Source: Chrysophaeum taylorii (taxonomy: Eukaryota; Sar; Pelagophyceae; Pelagomonadales; Pelagomonadaceae). Taken from it: 64,000 nt of DNA. Under the pieces are notes generated by a model. The model saw only the letters and a list, made by a program, of their open reading frames with translations, was not told the origin of the DNA and made no database searches. Numbering within the stretch: the first letter of the stretch is position 1; each line of letters opens with the position of its first letter. Position numbers and translations under genes: made by a program. Shown in pieces: positions 35,601 to 47,185 of this stretch. The DNA lies in the NCBI GenBank assembly GCA_029834535.1, contig JAQMWT010000126.1, positions 1 to 64,000 of the forward strand, given 5' to 3'.

Positions 35601-38530
35601 ACTTTCGTCTTCCCGCACAGCCATAAACTGGAACCCTCTAGCACCTCCGCCTCCTATCCCGCCAGCTACAATTACGTCCCCAATCTCCCAGGGACGGACC
35701 GATTTATCCGTGATGTTCATAGCTCCCTCCTGCTTGTACATCAAGGGCGATATGGAAAAATCGTCACCTCCAACGACTTCCACGTTGATGCTGACATGCC
35801 AGTCAACCGCAACAAAGAGCTCGAACGGATCAAGGCACTCGCGCAGATCCCAACAGAGGCACGGCAAGAGGACCCGCTACCAGCTATAAGCGAACAGAAA
35901 ATGCCGGAAGTTAGACAGGAATCGCAAAATGAGGGCGAGACTCACGATGACGAGCAGGATGATAACACCTAACGATGACGACGAACATAAAGAACCGGAT
36001 CCCACCTCGATTGCTGATCCAAGTCCAGTCAGCGACGAGACACCCGAACAGGATTTTTCTTTCCTCAACTGGCCACCTCCGCCGGATGGTAGCATTCCGA
36101 TGTCCAAGCGAAAAGATCGTCTAGAGGTTGTTCTCGACGATTCAGGTTTTACCCCAGTTCTCGCGCATCGCAACCAGAGCGATAAGCTCAAAGCAGATCT
36201 CAAGGACGAACGTGGATTCCGCATCCCCAAGGACCAACTCTATATTGTGAAACGTGTCGATGATGGAAAACTCTTCACCAGACGAGATTATCGCCTCAGA
36301 GTATGGTCGCAACTGGAAATACCAGCAGGAGCAATCCACAGCTCACGCCACAGCCAACATGTCCAGCACATTGATGTTCCTCATCAGTGCCAGCGCTCTG
36401 CACCAGGGCCACGCCGCCAGCATCGCATCTGATCTCAACATTCGAAGAGATGCTAAGCCGCCTAATGATGTCCCGAAAGGATATCTCCTAGCAAGTACCA
36501 CACAAGACTATGGTATCATGGGCGGCACCGCACTGGATTTGCAGAGAGAAACCGACGCAGAACTCTTGTATGTTGACTTCCCAAGGAAGCCGTACCACTC
36601 ATCTGCTGTATTGGTTGACCACCTCGACAACGACAATTCTGTTCTCGAGAACTACGTGTGCCATGACGAACTGTCACCGGCAGAGTACTATGCGCGTCAA
36701 TGGAACCAAGAATTCTGTTGTATGGGCTCCTCTCTTTTGTGGAACATCTCCGCGCATCAGCACTACCACCTAGCTTCTCGTCACAGGCATGCATGCATGA
36801 TTCTGGCGAACTCGGACTCCTCTTTCTAAGCCAAACTGATCCAAGACATTCTCCAGGAAGTCATGGACTATGACTTGCAACACATCGATCACGTCGTGTT
36901 GCAGCTCGTGACTGCTGAAGATATTGTCTACGAGCCTGAAAAGATTGTCGAACTCAAAGGACTCAGCGAAGAAGATAAGTTAAAGCACATTGCTTCGATT
37001 CGCAAAGAAATTGAAGGCTTATGCTCCAACGCTGTCTTTAAGCTTGAACCTTTACCGCCAGACCGTTCGTCTATCTCGACGAAACTCGTGCTGAAGATCA
37101 AGTATTTTGCTGACGGCACCCCAGACCGCTATAAAGCTCGTCTAGTCGCCCGAGGTTTCCTGGCACGTGTAGGCATTGACTTTTATGCCACATCCTCCCC
37201 AACCGCAATGCTCGCCATCAACCGGCTACTGCTCGCCATCGCTGTGAAGCACAAGCTCCCGGTCGCGCACGCGGACATTCCTCAGGCATTCATCAAATCG
37301 GCACTCGATCGCCCAGTATGGATGGACTTCCCTCGAGGAATACGTGTCTCGCAAAACCTAGTCCAGCAGATACAGAAGAACCACCCAGAGTCCAAGCTCG
37401 CTTTTAGACTCGTCAAGGTTCTCTATATGACCTCAAACAGTCAGCTTTATGGTGGAATATTAAGCTCGACTCGTTCCTTCGACAACATGAGTTCGAAAGC
37501 TCACATGTCGATACTCGCCTCTATATCAGTTGGGATCGATCTGTCAACCGATGGGTTCTCCTATCCGTGTCAGTCGATGATCTATTGATCACTGGTACCA
37601 ACACTGCTAAAATCACATCTCTTCGCACCGCTCTGGAGAAGGAATATGGCAAAGGTACTTGGCATGACAACATTAGATCCTTCCTTGGTATCGATGTGCA
37701 TTACAACGTCTCCGCTGGTCATCTCACCATGAATGTAGCAGCGAAGATCACCAAGATGCTCGCCGAGCATAAGCTCAACTTCCATGCTATGGACGTCACC
37801 TACTCGGACATTCTCGCTCAACAGCCTTCAGCTAAGCTTCTTTCTGACTTGGCTCCTACTTTAGAAATATTACGCAAGCACTTTCCTCACTACTGTGGCA
37901 CTAGTATTTACTTGTCTGTCACATGTCGCCCTGATATCACGACATTGTGCAACAAATGCTGCGAAGGCACGCACAACCCTGAGCAGACCCACCTTTTGCA
38001 CTTATACGTTTCACGTCGTTATTTGAAGGGTACTCCGAATGATTCTCTCGACTATTCTTCATCCGACAGCCCCTCTATTACGGCCTTTATCCAGCATCTG
38101 ATCACAATCTATCCTGAGTTGCATCACCTTCGTTCGCCTATTATTTGTTTTACTGATGCCAGTTTCGCTGATCGTTCTGACCCTCGCTTAAGATCTCATT
38201 CTGGTGCATGTATTTTCGTCTTTGGCAGTCTCGTATTCTGGTCTAGCAAACGCCAAACTCTTACTGCCAATAGCACCGTGGAAGCTGAGCTCATTGCCAC
38301 CAGCGCAGCCGCGGATGAGTGTCAATGGTTCTACAAGCTTTTCTCCTCTCACCCTTATTATCTGTTTTCTTGTGATCAAGCTCACGCCATTCCCCTGCTT
38401 ATCGAAAACGCTAGCGCATTACATGTCGCTAATCACCCTAAAGTCAGTGCTCCCTCTCGTCATATCAACTTACGAGAATTTCGCATTCGTGACTACCAGG
38501 CCAATTCGGTCGGTCATTAGACCTCTCTGG

Positions 38531-38702
38531 TCGCACAAGACCGCGCGCAGTGGTGGTCCACCATCAGCAAGTCCGTCCTCGTCCCTCGTGTCTGCCCCAA
38601 CTGCGCGATTTTCCTCTGTGATTCCGCACCGGCTCCTGCCGGTCCGGCCTGGCTCCCATGCTCGGGAGAGGTCTGAAGTAAGTTAGTTAGTTAGTTAGTT
38701 AG
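38531..38702 (+). mobile_element. LINE-like 3'-end insertion, copy 1, with (TTAG)n tail
   Basis: This 172-bp insert ends in about five TTAG units. The 14-bp direct repeat TTAGACCTCTCTGG flanks it at 38517-38530 and 38703-38716 (the first TTAG may belong to the tail). Its sequence matches 50811-50970 closely. Both encode the same C-terminal reading, including STISKSVLVPRVCPNC, and then a stop just before the tail. A 3' end fixed by a short tandem tail, variable 5' truncation and a target-site duplication are hallmarks of target-primed reverse transcription by a LINE or of a SINE it mobilises. Confidence 0.75.
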
Positions 38703-38990
38703 TTAGACCTCTCTGGAGTCCTACTCACTACCAGGTCGCCGATCACTTTTCAAAGCTTCTTCCGCGCAACTTATTATTCCACAAGTTCAAAAACGCCTAC
38801 GGTGTTCACTCTACATCTTCTTCTCCACCATCTCATCAAGTTGCTCTTTCTGCTACTCTTCCACCGTACGATTCCGCCCAGAACCCTCTCTATGTTCTTG
38901 TCGATGGTAAAACACTTCCTGTTTAGTTTGATCCAGATTTCGCTCACCGAAATCACAATCTGGGAGGGCGTAGAGATAGAAAATCCGAAT

Positions 38991-39187
38991 TAGGGTTAGT
39001 ACCCCCCCCCCCCCCTGTTCTAGGGTTAGTTCCCTTAACACCTCTTTGATTTAAAAGACAACGCTGTGTTATTATTTATTTGTTCATTCGCGCCGGCTGT
39101 TCTCGTTGTAGAGACAGAAACGAGTACAGACTGCCCCTGCTCTCGACTCAGCTGCAGGGTAACACAGTATTAAATTACTCTTCTCTA
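38991..39187 (+). repeat. 3' LTR of the large copia element
   Basis: This is the direct-repeat partner of the 5' LTR, with a 15-C run where the 5' copy has CTCC. The purine-rich GGGAGGGCGTAGAGATAGAAA ends about 10 bp upstream and is a good polypurine tract candidate. Confidence 0.75.
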
Positions 39188-40502
39188 CTTCCGCAGCGGC
39201 GGCGGCCGCCGGTGTCTTGAGTTTTGGAGAGAGAGAGAAAAACTATAGGACCCCCGACTCCATTCCCCCCTCGAGCTACCGATGGAAGACTTCGTGACTT
39301 TCGCGGTGGCGACGCGCGCCCAGCAACTCAAGGAAAAGTGCAAAGCGTTGTTCAAACTGTAGGATGACGGCGATGATGACGACTCGGCTTCGGAGGGGCC
39401 GGCGTCGCCTCATTCTCGACCTTTTAAGGCCCGGAGGACCGAGCCTCGCGCTGACCTCACGGCGGTCGCGTGGCAACGGGCCTCGCTCTCGAATGCAAGG
39501 AGATCGCGACCCCCCAGGTTCGCCTCGAGCGCGGCGGCGAGACGGAGAACTGGACTTTCAGCGCGTACGAGATCTCCGACCAGAGCGCGGCTGGCAAGGC
39601 CGAGGAGATCGCCGATCAGCTTCTGAGACTCGAATCGAGCGCTCCAGCTCATTCGTCAAGTTCACCAGAAATTCTACGGAGCTTATGCTGCGGTCCCGGC
39701 CGCCGGTCAGTGACTCGAGTAAAAGACCGTTGCATGGGAAAAGAAGCTCTAGATAGGCAGCGAGCGTGTGTGTTATGGGTAGGTGCACTTTCTTGCGGAA
39801 GGAGGACGGCAGTAGGGGTGGTGCGCACCAGAAATATGGAGGGCGTGGTGGCAAGAGAAGGGCCGTCTTGTGAGGTAATGTCTATATGCTGTGCTCGATG
39901 ATGATCATCGAGCAGCTGCTTCCCCCGATCGCTCGCTCGCTCGCTCGCTCGCTCGCTCGTCGTCGGGTCCCAGTAGTTTGTTGTTCCAGAAAGGAAGGAA
40001 GCTTTATTTTTGTTCATATCCGCCTAGAGCTCTTGCCACTTGGCCCAAAAACCCGCTCCGTCTCACAGTTGGTAACTTCTTGACGGTGACGTTGTTGCCA
40101 GCCTGGAGGAGGAGGAGGAGGAGGAGGAGGAGGAGGAGGAGAGAGCGCGTCGACGCCCAAAAATGCAACAACTGCCATAAAAACGCGCATAGAGAGAGAG
40201 AGTGAGTGGCCTGAAAAGTGTCTTTTTTTTTTGCTGCGAGACCTCCTCCTCCACCTCTCCGGGGAGAGCTATCTATCACGTACATCTGGCTAGGGCAAAA
40301 GATCCAAGCCGCAAGAGCATCGCGAGAGGCCGGCCAGCAGCAGCGGGACCACGCGCTTCCCTCCAATAAAATTCATGGTTCCTTATTATTATCTATCATC
40401 AACCCACCCCAGGCAGGAAAATGAAAATGAAAATGAAAATGATGAATAGACCGGCGGCGCAAATAAATGAACGAATGAATGGTGAAAAGTCCTCGAGTCG
40501 AG
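39188..40502 (+). other. Possible small gene and microsatellites
   Basis: An ATG at 39282 opens MEDFVTFAVATRAQQLKEKCKALFKL before a TAG. A 70-nt GT-AG interval (donor after the CT of the last Leu codon, acceptor TTTTAAG at about 39428) could bypass it into a frame ending SSFVKFTRNSTELM...KRSSR at 39756. This is unproven and I know no such family. Simple repeats here are (CTCG)n at about 39932-39960, (GGA)n at about 40106-40142 and (AATG)n at about 40420-40440. Confidence 0.3.
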
Positions 40503-41318
40503 TCAGATGGGGGGGAGGTGGTCGTCGCGGGCGATTGCCTGGGCGAAGGCGTCGGAGACTTGGCACTGGACTCCGACGTAGTTGACGACGTGGCCGTCGC
40601 CGTCGCGGAGCGGGGCGACGAAGAACTGGTTGTAGAAGGTAGACCCGTCGATTCGGTAGTTGAGGAGGCAGACCGAAGTGTCGTAGCCGTCGTCGACAGC
40701 TTTCCGAATCTTAGCAACAGCCCGCGGGTCGGTCCTGGGTCCTTGAAGGAAGCGGCAGTTCCGGCCCAAGACGTTTTCGAGGGAGTAGCCCGTCAAGGAG
40801 AGAAAGCCGTGAGACGCAAAGACGATGGGATTATCCGGCAACGAAGGGTCGGTGATAACAAAATTCTGCTGCGCTGTCTGCAGCGCCTTGACAAGAGAGT
40901 AATCAGGGTCGTCGAGGATGCGCGTCGCGTCGGAGGGAGTCTTAGCGATGAGGCTCGTCGCTTTGTGCTTGCCGCAATTCGCCAGAAGTTCTGAGGCGAG
41001 AGGCTCGCCGCACTTTTCTCTGATCGCGCCTCTCAGTTTGTCGTTCTCGAACTGCAAAGCGTTCACGCTCTGCTGGAGGGATTCGAGCAGAAACTTCTTC
41101 CGAACCCTCGACCGCTTCGCGTGTTCGCGGTTCCGTTCCCGCCGTTCGTCTCTTTGCTGATCAGTCATCTCTCGGGCCGAGCTGCGCGACCGCTTCGCGA
41201 TCTTCTTCTTTTCCACGTCTTCCGAAAAGAAGCAGTCGGCGAAGATGTCGTCGAGGTTGATCGACACCTTCTCCGATGTCCCCGGCGCGGCGCTGAACAG
41301 TGGCGCGACCTCTCCCAT
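40503..41318 (-). CDS. Aureochrome (bZIP-LOV blue-light transcription factor)
   Basis: This intact 271-residue protein has a basic leucine zipper at about 51-105 (basic region NREHAKRSRVRKK) followed by a C-terminal LOV domain at about 150-257. The LOV hallmark GRNCRFLQG gives the flavin-adduct cysteine at residue 188. The FMN-contacting residues are present: Asn in NYRIDG (220), Asn in FYNQFF (230) and the signalling Gln in YVGVQCQV (251). This bZIP-then-LOV order defines aureochromes, nuclear photoreceptors in which light drives flavin-cysteinyl adduct formation and changes dimerisation and DNA binding. The N-terminus before bZIP is short (about 50 residues), making the protein compact for the family. 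There is a single exon. The ATG at 41318 is the first in frame, and a (CCAT)n run lies about 65 bp upstream. Confidence 0.95.
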   Translation of the reverse strand: MGEVAPLFSAAPGTSEKVSINLDDIFADCFFSEDVEKKKIAKRSRSSAREMTDQQRDERRERNREHAKRSRVRKKFLLESLQQSVNALQFENDKLRGAIREKCGEPLASELLANCGKHKATSLIAKTPSDATRILDDPDYSLVKALQTAQQNFVITDPSLPDNPIVFASHGFLSLTGYSLENVLGRNCRFLQGPRTDPRAVAKIRKAVDDGYDTSVCLLNYRIDGSTFYNQFFVAPLRDGDGHVVNYVGVQCQVSDAFAQAIARDDHLPPI

Positions 41319-42142
41319 TCTCCTCCTTCAACCTCTACGTCAGCTGGGACTGCTCAACGCTAGGGAAACTAGGGTTTTTTCCATCCATCCATCCATCTTC
41401 TTCAACAAGACGAGTGCTTAGGAGGAGACCGATGATGATGTATCCTTATGACAAAGCCTACTGAAGCGAAAGGCGCTGCCGCCTTCTTCAGACGACGACG
41501 ACGACCACCAGAGTCAAGGTTCTCGGAGTAACCGTAGTAGTAGGTTCGAGAGAGAGAGAGAGCCCACCAGGAGGTATTTGAAGAAGGTTGACATCCATGC
41601 GCCGTCCTTGATGAGACGAGCCGCGTGCTGCTGCTTCGGGTAACGGAAACGCCACAGCATCGGCAGCGCGGCCGCGTCTTGGGCTATCGAAAAAAAAATA
41701 GCCTTGACGATATCTACGATCCGTGTTGCCGTACGCCTACGACGAAAGTCGTTTTCGCCGTCGTCGTTCCGGCCAACAACAACTGTAAGCCGCGATTCGT
41801 CTTGGAGACCGCACCGGGTGTGACTGACTGACTGACTGACTGACTGACTGACTGACGCGTATAATGTTGGATGGAGACCGTCTGTCGCGTGCGCGAAAAA
41901 AAAAAAAAAAACCTCCTCGAGCACCACCATCGCGCCGACCGCGTATAACGCTATTGTCTGGCACCGCGTCTCGCCCATCGTTCCTTTGCCCGTGTACTGC
42001 GGCCAACTTGGAGTGACAGAAGTACCTTTTTTCCACCCGCGGACCCGACGTACAACGCTATCACGCACGACGGCGGGAATTCTTTTCTCTTTGGAGAGTA
42101 GTCGGCTCTTACGAAGAGACACGCACAAGCCGGGTCGAGTTA
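41319..42142 (-). other. Possible spliced membrane-protein gene remnant; (GACT)n microsatellite
   Basis: On the minus strand two protein-like blocks occur in different frames: TRCQTIALYAVGAMVVLEE (about 41990-41910) and LPMLWRFRYPKQQHAARLIK (about 41670-41610) followed by a hydrophobic stretch. A T-rich acceptor (TTTCGATAG) precedes the second block, so these may be exons of one gene. I cannot name a family. Between them (GACT)n runs at 41822-41857. The evidence is weak. Confidence 0.3.
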
Positions 42143-42640
42143 TTATTGGACGAGGAGGTCGGCAACCGGGAGGGGTCGATCGAAGCAAGCTTCGGAGTCG
42201 ATGCTCTTGGCCGTTGGAAGATCGATGATGGCGTCGGGAAAGATCGCGTGGTCGTCTGGGGGAGCCCGACGCTTGCGAAGGCGAAGGAGTGCAGCGCCGC
42301 AGGCGATGACGAAGAGGGCCGCAGAAAAGGCTGCGCCTACGTAGAGTCCTGACGACGCCTTTTTTTTTCTTTTTTTGCTGTCGTCGCCGGTGTCGCCCGC
42401 ACTGGTGGGGTCATCGGTAAACTCGTCGGAGAGGTCAGTGCAGTCCCAGCCCCGTCGGCACTGAGTTCTACACCGCGCTTCGTCGTCGTTCTTTTTCCAG
42501 CACCGCTGGCTCTCGATGCAGCACACCGTCGAGAGACCGTTGAAATAGCAGTCGGCATTCCGCCCTATGCACTCATCGGCTGATGCGCTGACCGCCATCA
42601 ACAAGAAGAGGAACTTCACACCCATCAAATTATGAGCCAT
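42143..42640 (-). CDS. Cys-rich single-pass membrane protein, 165 aa
   Basis: The frame from the ATG at 42640 gives a signal peptide (residues 1-21, KFLFLLMAVSASA). An extracellular domain of eight cysteines follows (24, 31, 40, 41, 47, 57, 61, 67) in the pattern C-x6-C-x8-CC-x5-C-x9-C-x3-C-x5-C, then an Asp/Ser/Lys-rich stalk, a transmembrane helix (about 97-119, GLYVGAAFSAALFVIACGAA) and a basic stop-transfer LRKRR with a 45-residue cytoplasmic tail. The double Cys and spacing resemble knottin-like or fungal-type carbohydrate-binding modules found in algal secreted proteins, but this is only a resemblance. I chose this start because it begins the signal peptide; the frame stays open upstream without support. 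The copia element starts about 120 bp upstream. Confidence 0.65.
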   Translation of the reverse strand: MAHNLMGVKFLFLLMAVSASADECIGRNADCYFNGLSTVCCIESQRCWKKNDDEARCRTQCRRGWDCTDLSDEFTDDPTSAGDTGDDSKKRKKKASSGLYVGAAFSAALFVIACGAALLRLRKRRAPPDDHAIFPDAIIDLPTAKSIDSEACFDRPLPVADLLVQ

Positions 42641-42757
42641 GACGTAAACCACGTATCTTTCTTTCTTTGCGAAAAATAATTTATCTTCAACGGAAACCAA
42701 ACACGGACGCAAAAAAAAACAACTAGGGTATTTTTTTTTTTTTTGGCAGGGGGTGTT

Positions 42758-42863
42758 TGTGAGGAAGCTATGACACTTACCCCTGCACCTCGTATCCAGT
42801 ATCCCTACGTCATTCATTCGCTTATCGCTACTACTACTGTAACGCCCCATTCCAGTTCTCACA
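42758..42863 (+). repeat. 5' LTR (106 bp) of the short-LTR copia element
   Basis: It starts TGTGAGGAAGC and ends CCAGTTCTCACA, so the termini are short perfect inverted repeats (TGTGAG/CTCACA). It matches 47186-47326 once the LINE insertion there is set aside. At 106 bp it is far below the usual copia LTR length. Confidence 0.8.
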
Positions 42864-43336
42864 TGGCAGCACGTGTTCTCCACGGTCGAGCCTGTGTGCT
42901 TGACTCCTCCTCATCGGCTTCAGTTCATTGCTACGTGTTCGGTTCGTTTTGTCGTCTATCATGTCCTCGATCGAAAAAATTCAAGCTAGCAAGCTTTCGC
43001 AAAAAAAAAAAAAACTTGATGCCTTCAGCGGTGCGCGACATTTTTTTTTTTTTTTTCCCACCAATGGCCACGTCGTCTTGAGAACATGATCTTTTCTACG
43101 GGCGATCACATTATCTCGACCAACGATCCTTGGACTAGCATCTCAGCATCTCGCTGCTCTCTGAAGAAGCATCTCGCTGCTCTGAAGAAGGCTTTCGCGT
43201 CAAGCAACAACAACGTTGATATCCATGAAAACCGCGACATGAACTTCACGCGACTTTCCAAGCGCATTACCGATGTCTACATGGGCCGTGGGGATCGCGT
43301 AGCGAACTTCCTCAACAAGTTCATCATCATCATCAT

Positions 43337-43411
43337 CGGAGTATACGAGTTGCTCGGCATTGTACCAATCACCGGAGTATACGAGTTGCTCGGCATTGTA
43401 CCTGATCCGAC
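43337..43411 (+). repeat. 36-bp tandem duplication in the copia gag-like region
   Basis: The unit GGAGTATACGAGTTGCTCGG + CATTGTACC occurs twice, separated by AATCACC. A similar cluster of short duplications, CGATTCTGTGTCATCTTGTC, lies at about 45716-45790. Confidence 0.7.
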
Positions 43412-44204
43412 GCACCCTCGAGTGGGTCCTCGCATTTGACTACGTGCATCGTGCTTCACGACTTACTAGCTTTGTTTTATCGTCTCGCGTTTCGTATGTG
43501 AATGTGGTTGTACCATCGAGAAGTTCAATGCTCACCCACTACCGTCGCGCTGTCGGCGTGCACAACCACTACCGTCGCGCTATCCGCCGCGTCGTCAGCC
43601 ACAACCCCGATTCAGACTCTTCCAACTGACCTACCCTCGACGCTCCCCTTTCCCAACAACCTGGCTCTACTCGATTCCGACGCACTACCCAATGTCATTT
43701 TGGCGGCTGCAAGGCTCACTTTAAGAGGGACTGCCGCAAGTTTCAAAGTTCCTAGCTATTCCACGACAACGCCCTACCCACCATCGCCCTTCTTCTCAAC
43801 AGCGCAACACACTTTCCAATGACTCCAACAACACCCAACAACACCAACCCACCAAAACCACCACCACTAACACTACCTTTTCTGCTCCTATGCCTACTCC
43901 CACCTTGACTGCTTCTAGTTCCACTCCGCCGCTTTTCTTCATACCACCATCTATTCCACCCCCTTCACCGCCTTAAACGGCCACACCCACCGTCTCACAT
44001 CCCCCTCCCGATACTCTGTCTCATCATATTTGCACCTTTCTGCCATTCAAGATAATTCCAAGTCAGCGTGTGTACCGCCGATTTTCCGACGCAAGCACAT
44101 CAACAACCCCATCCCACGGAAGCCCCTCGTTTTTGTGAAGGAAAAGTGTTTTTGTGGAAGCCCCTCGTTTTTGTTTTTAGCTCCCATTGCACAGGCGCCC
44201 TTCG

Positions 44205-44395
44205 TTCTGTATTTTCCCCTATTCGTTGCTCACCCGCTCGTTCTGTATTTTACGCTATTCGTTGCTCCTCTCCTCGTTCTGTATTTTCCCCTCGTCGTTG
44301 CTCCTCTCCTCGTTCTGTATTTTCCCCTCGTCGTTGCTCCTCTCCTCGTTCTGTATTTTCCCCTCGTCGTTGCTCCCCTCCTCGTTGTGCTTGTC
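44205..44395 (+). repeat. 36-bp minisatellite inside the copia element
   Basis: Five to six copies of CGTTCTGTATTTTCCCCTCG + TCGTTGCTCCTCTCCT run head to tail. The last three units are identical and the first two carry several changes. All plus-strand frames stay open because 36 is a multiple of three. It sits where integrase would be expected. Confidence 0.85.
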
Positions 44396-47185
44396 GTTTT
44401 TGGTAAAACCAGCGAACCACGTTCTATCGCGCATTTCACCCGCCACACCTAAGCTGTGCCTGTCAATTTTTCGCGTGCGCAACTTCGTGCTTCCTATGTG
44501 GTTGGATCGCGCATCTTCGGGATCCTGGACCGACGCTTCTTTGCTGTGTTATTCGGCTTCTTCATCTACGGTATCAACAGAATGTTGTGGTTCTCCTTCG
44601 CGCACTCTCGCCTTTTTCGCCGCTTTTCTGACCTTTAAAATCGGTTTTGCTATCGACGTGAATTCCGTGCTCAGCACCCGCGACGCTATCTGCAATGTTC
44701 TTACGTGTCACTGCGACGCTATCTGCAACGTTCTTATGTGCCACAACACTGTTCTGCCACTATCGCCAACGTCTACCGCAGTCTATTCGAGTATGACGAG
44801 CGAAGCTCGCCGCTTGCTCCTCCAACGTTGGCCCGTATGGAAACTTCGCTCTTGCGAATGCGAAAACGGGCCACTTTCTTATCTGCCACAGCAGGCTGGC
44901 ATACAGCAGCCTGGTCTACCCGTGTTCGTTCCTTACACCACTTCGCGTACAGGACGCGGTCGTGCCCATGGCAACTTGCTCGCGCCACAACAACCAAACA
45001 CCCAACGTTCGCATCAACCCTGTTTACTCCTGTTTTTGCTTCAGCCGCCTCCGACCATCGTCATAACCTGGTCACCATACAACATATCTGACCAAAGGCA
45101 CCGTTCTCATCAGACGTCTGGTACACTGCCCTCATATATATCAGCCTGTGTTCCCGCTATCTTTGCCCCGCTGCGATTCTCAGTGGCCACAATCGCCTAA
45201 CGCAAGTCATCCCAGGCACTTTTGTCGCTATTGTTCTATTGTTCTTCAGACCTCGATTTTGCTGACAGTTTCGCTTCTCACATTTCCTGCAATGTCACCC
45301 GCCGAAGGCACTTCAACGTTGTTCCGACTTTCTCAAATCACGCTTCCCAGCTATCGTCTCCTGTTGCCCCATTGTCACCTGTTCCTGGTGTTGCCCGATT
45401 GTCACCTGTTCTTCCGCTGTTGCCCCCCCCTTGTCCCCTGTGTTTGATGAGAATGCGCCGGTTTCACTGGGACTGATCACCCCATCACGTGAACCGACCA
45501 TTCTCCGAGCCCATGACCTCCGAAGAACCAACAACCCCCACAGCAAAGTGAACAACAACGTCGAGCCAACCTGAGCCGACAAAACAAAAAGCATGCAAAA
45601 CAAAGTCGAGCCAAACGGAGCCGACCGCGCAAAGTCGACAAAAAGCGCACATTATTCAGAAACAAATGGAGAACCAACTCAAACCCACAACACTGGCGTT
45701 TTACCACGCACTGTTGATTCTGTGTCATCTCATGTCGATTCTGTGTCATCTTGTCATTCCCTTCGATTCTGTGTCATCTTGTCATTCCCTGTACGCTAAT
45801 TATTCTAGCTTTCGTTTGTTAGTTCATTATGTCTTCCTTACCCTCTGTCTCGCTCTGGCCCATCCAAATCCTGCACGTTGGTTACAAGCCATTGCCAAAG
45901 AATATCATCCCCTCGGTCAGCTCGGTTGCTCGGATGTTGTTCGCGTTCCTTCTACTTTTTCTGGCACCAGCTGCCCGTTGACGTGGGTCCACCGCACGAA
46001 GTATGAATCTGGCCGCTTCAAATCGTACAATGCTCATCTCGTTGTCCGCGATGTCAGCTCCGCTTTTATCCAAGCTCCCATTGACGAAGACATCTATGTC
46101 TGGCCACCCGACGGTTATGCTCCTCGCCAACCCACCGATGGCTTCAAAATCATTTACATGCTCTGTCGCTCTTGGTACGGTTGCCCGCAACCATGTCCCC
46201 ACTGGTGGCTTTACTTAGAACGCTCCCTTGTCAATGATTGTAGCTTTGTCCGCGATTCTGGTGACACTTGCAGCTACAAACTCGTGCTTAAGTCTACTGT
46301 CGTTCAGCGCCTTGTTCACGTCGTTGATGATCTTCTTGTGGCGCACCCCCGTTCTTGCATTGGCCATAACCAAGCTTCCTTTTTGCGTTTTTCAAAGCCT
46401 TCCCACTTCCGTTGGTCTCCGCATTACGCGTGATCGCGCACGTCGCACGCTCGCTATCTACCAATCCCATGCTCTCCGAACATCGCTTCATCAACAGTCA
46501 ACCAGCATTGACTCCCGCTCCTAAAGGTCTTCATCTTTCTGCGGCTGATTGTCCTGCACCTGGCTCCCCTGCTCACGTCTTCATGGCACGCATCCCTTTT
46601 CGTCTGTGCGCGTTTTACAGACAATCCTGGTAAACCCCACTGGCACGCCTTATCTCATAACCTCCGTTATCTCAATGGTTCTCAAGATCTTGCCCTTGTT
46701 CTTGGTCGCGATTCTACCCTTCGTCTCTGTGGTTATTCCGACTCCAGCTGGGCCGACGACCCTGATGACCGCCACTCCACTACTGGCTTTTGTTTTCTCC
46801 TTGCTGGCTCTATCATCGCCTACTGCTGACGCTCGCCGTACCTCCTCGCCCGCTCCTCTTTTGAAGCTGAATTGCTCGCTCTTTACGCCACTACTGCTGA
46901 GCTCTCTTGGCTTCTCAAACTTTTTGATGACCTTGATCTCCCTCGTCACACGGTACCAATGTATGTCGATAACAGCACCACTGTCACCCAAGTCCGTCTC
47001 CAATGTCTCACGCGGCGAACCCGCCATATTGACATTCGCTTTTACAGCACCGCTGAATATCATCGTAATCAAATCATTGATCTCCAACACATTCCACGCC
47101 TTGACAACCTTAGCGATATCTTCACCCGCAGTACGGAAGCTACTCCCTTCTTCTTTTTTTCCTTTTCTTTCTTTTCCAGCACTTG

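Larger units (their letters stand above)
29474..39187 (+). mobile_element. Ty1/copia LTR retrotransposon, large, decayed
   Basis: Direct repeats of about 198 bp lie at both ends. Inside, in copia order, are a gag-like region (about 29790-32150), a protease-like segment with LIDGGASFCFT (about 32200-32400), a non-canonical coding stretch (about 32700-34650), the integrase zinc finger and core (about 34800-35750), reverse transcriptase (about 36860-37800, with YKARLVARGF and VAHADIPQAF) and RNase H (about 38100-38760, with CFTDASFADRSDPRLRSHSG). Integrase before RT marks it as copia. At about 9.7 kb it is roughly twice the usual copia length. It is broken in many places (more than ten), and the LTRs differ clearly, so it is old. 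A 172-bp LINE-tail insertion sits at the end of pol (38531-38702). Confidence 0.85.

Noticed and set aside
38679-38706. (TTAG)n as an ordinary microsatellite
   Set aside because: The same tail follows the same 3' sequence at two other loci with target-site duplications, so it is the tail of a retroposon.
41822-41857. Ser/Val/Gln repeat protein from the (GACT)n tract
   Set aside because: A tetranucleotide run gives open repeats in every frame; there is no other sign of coding.
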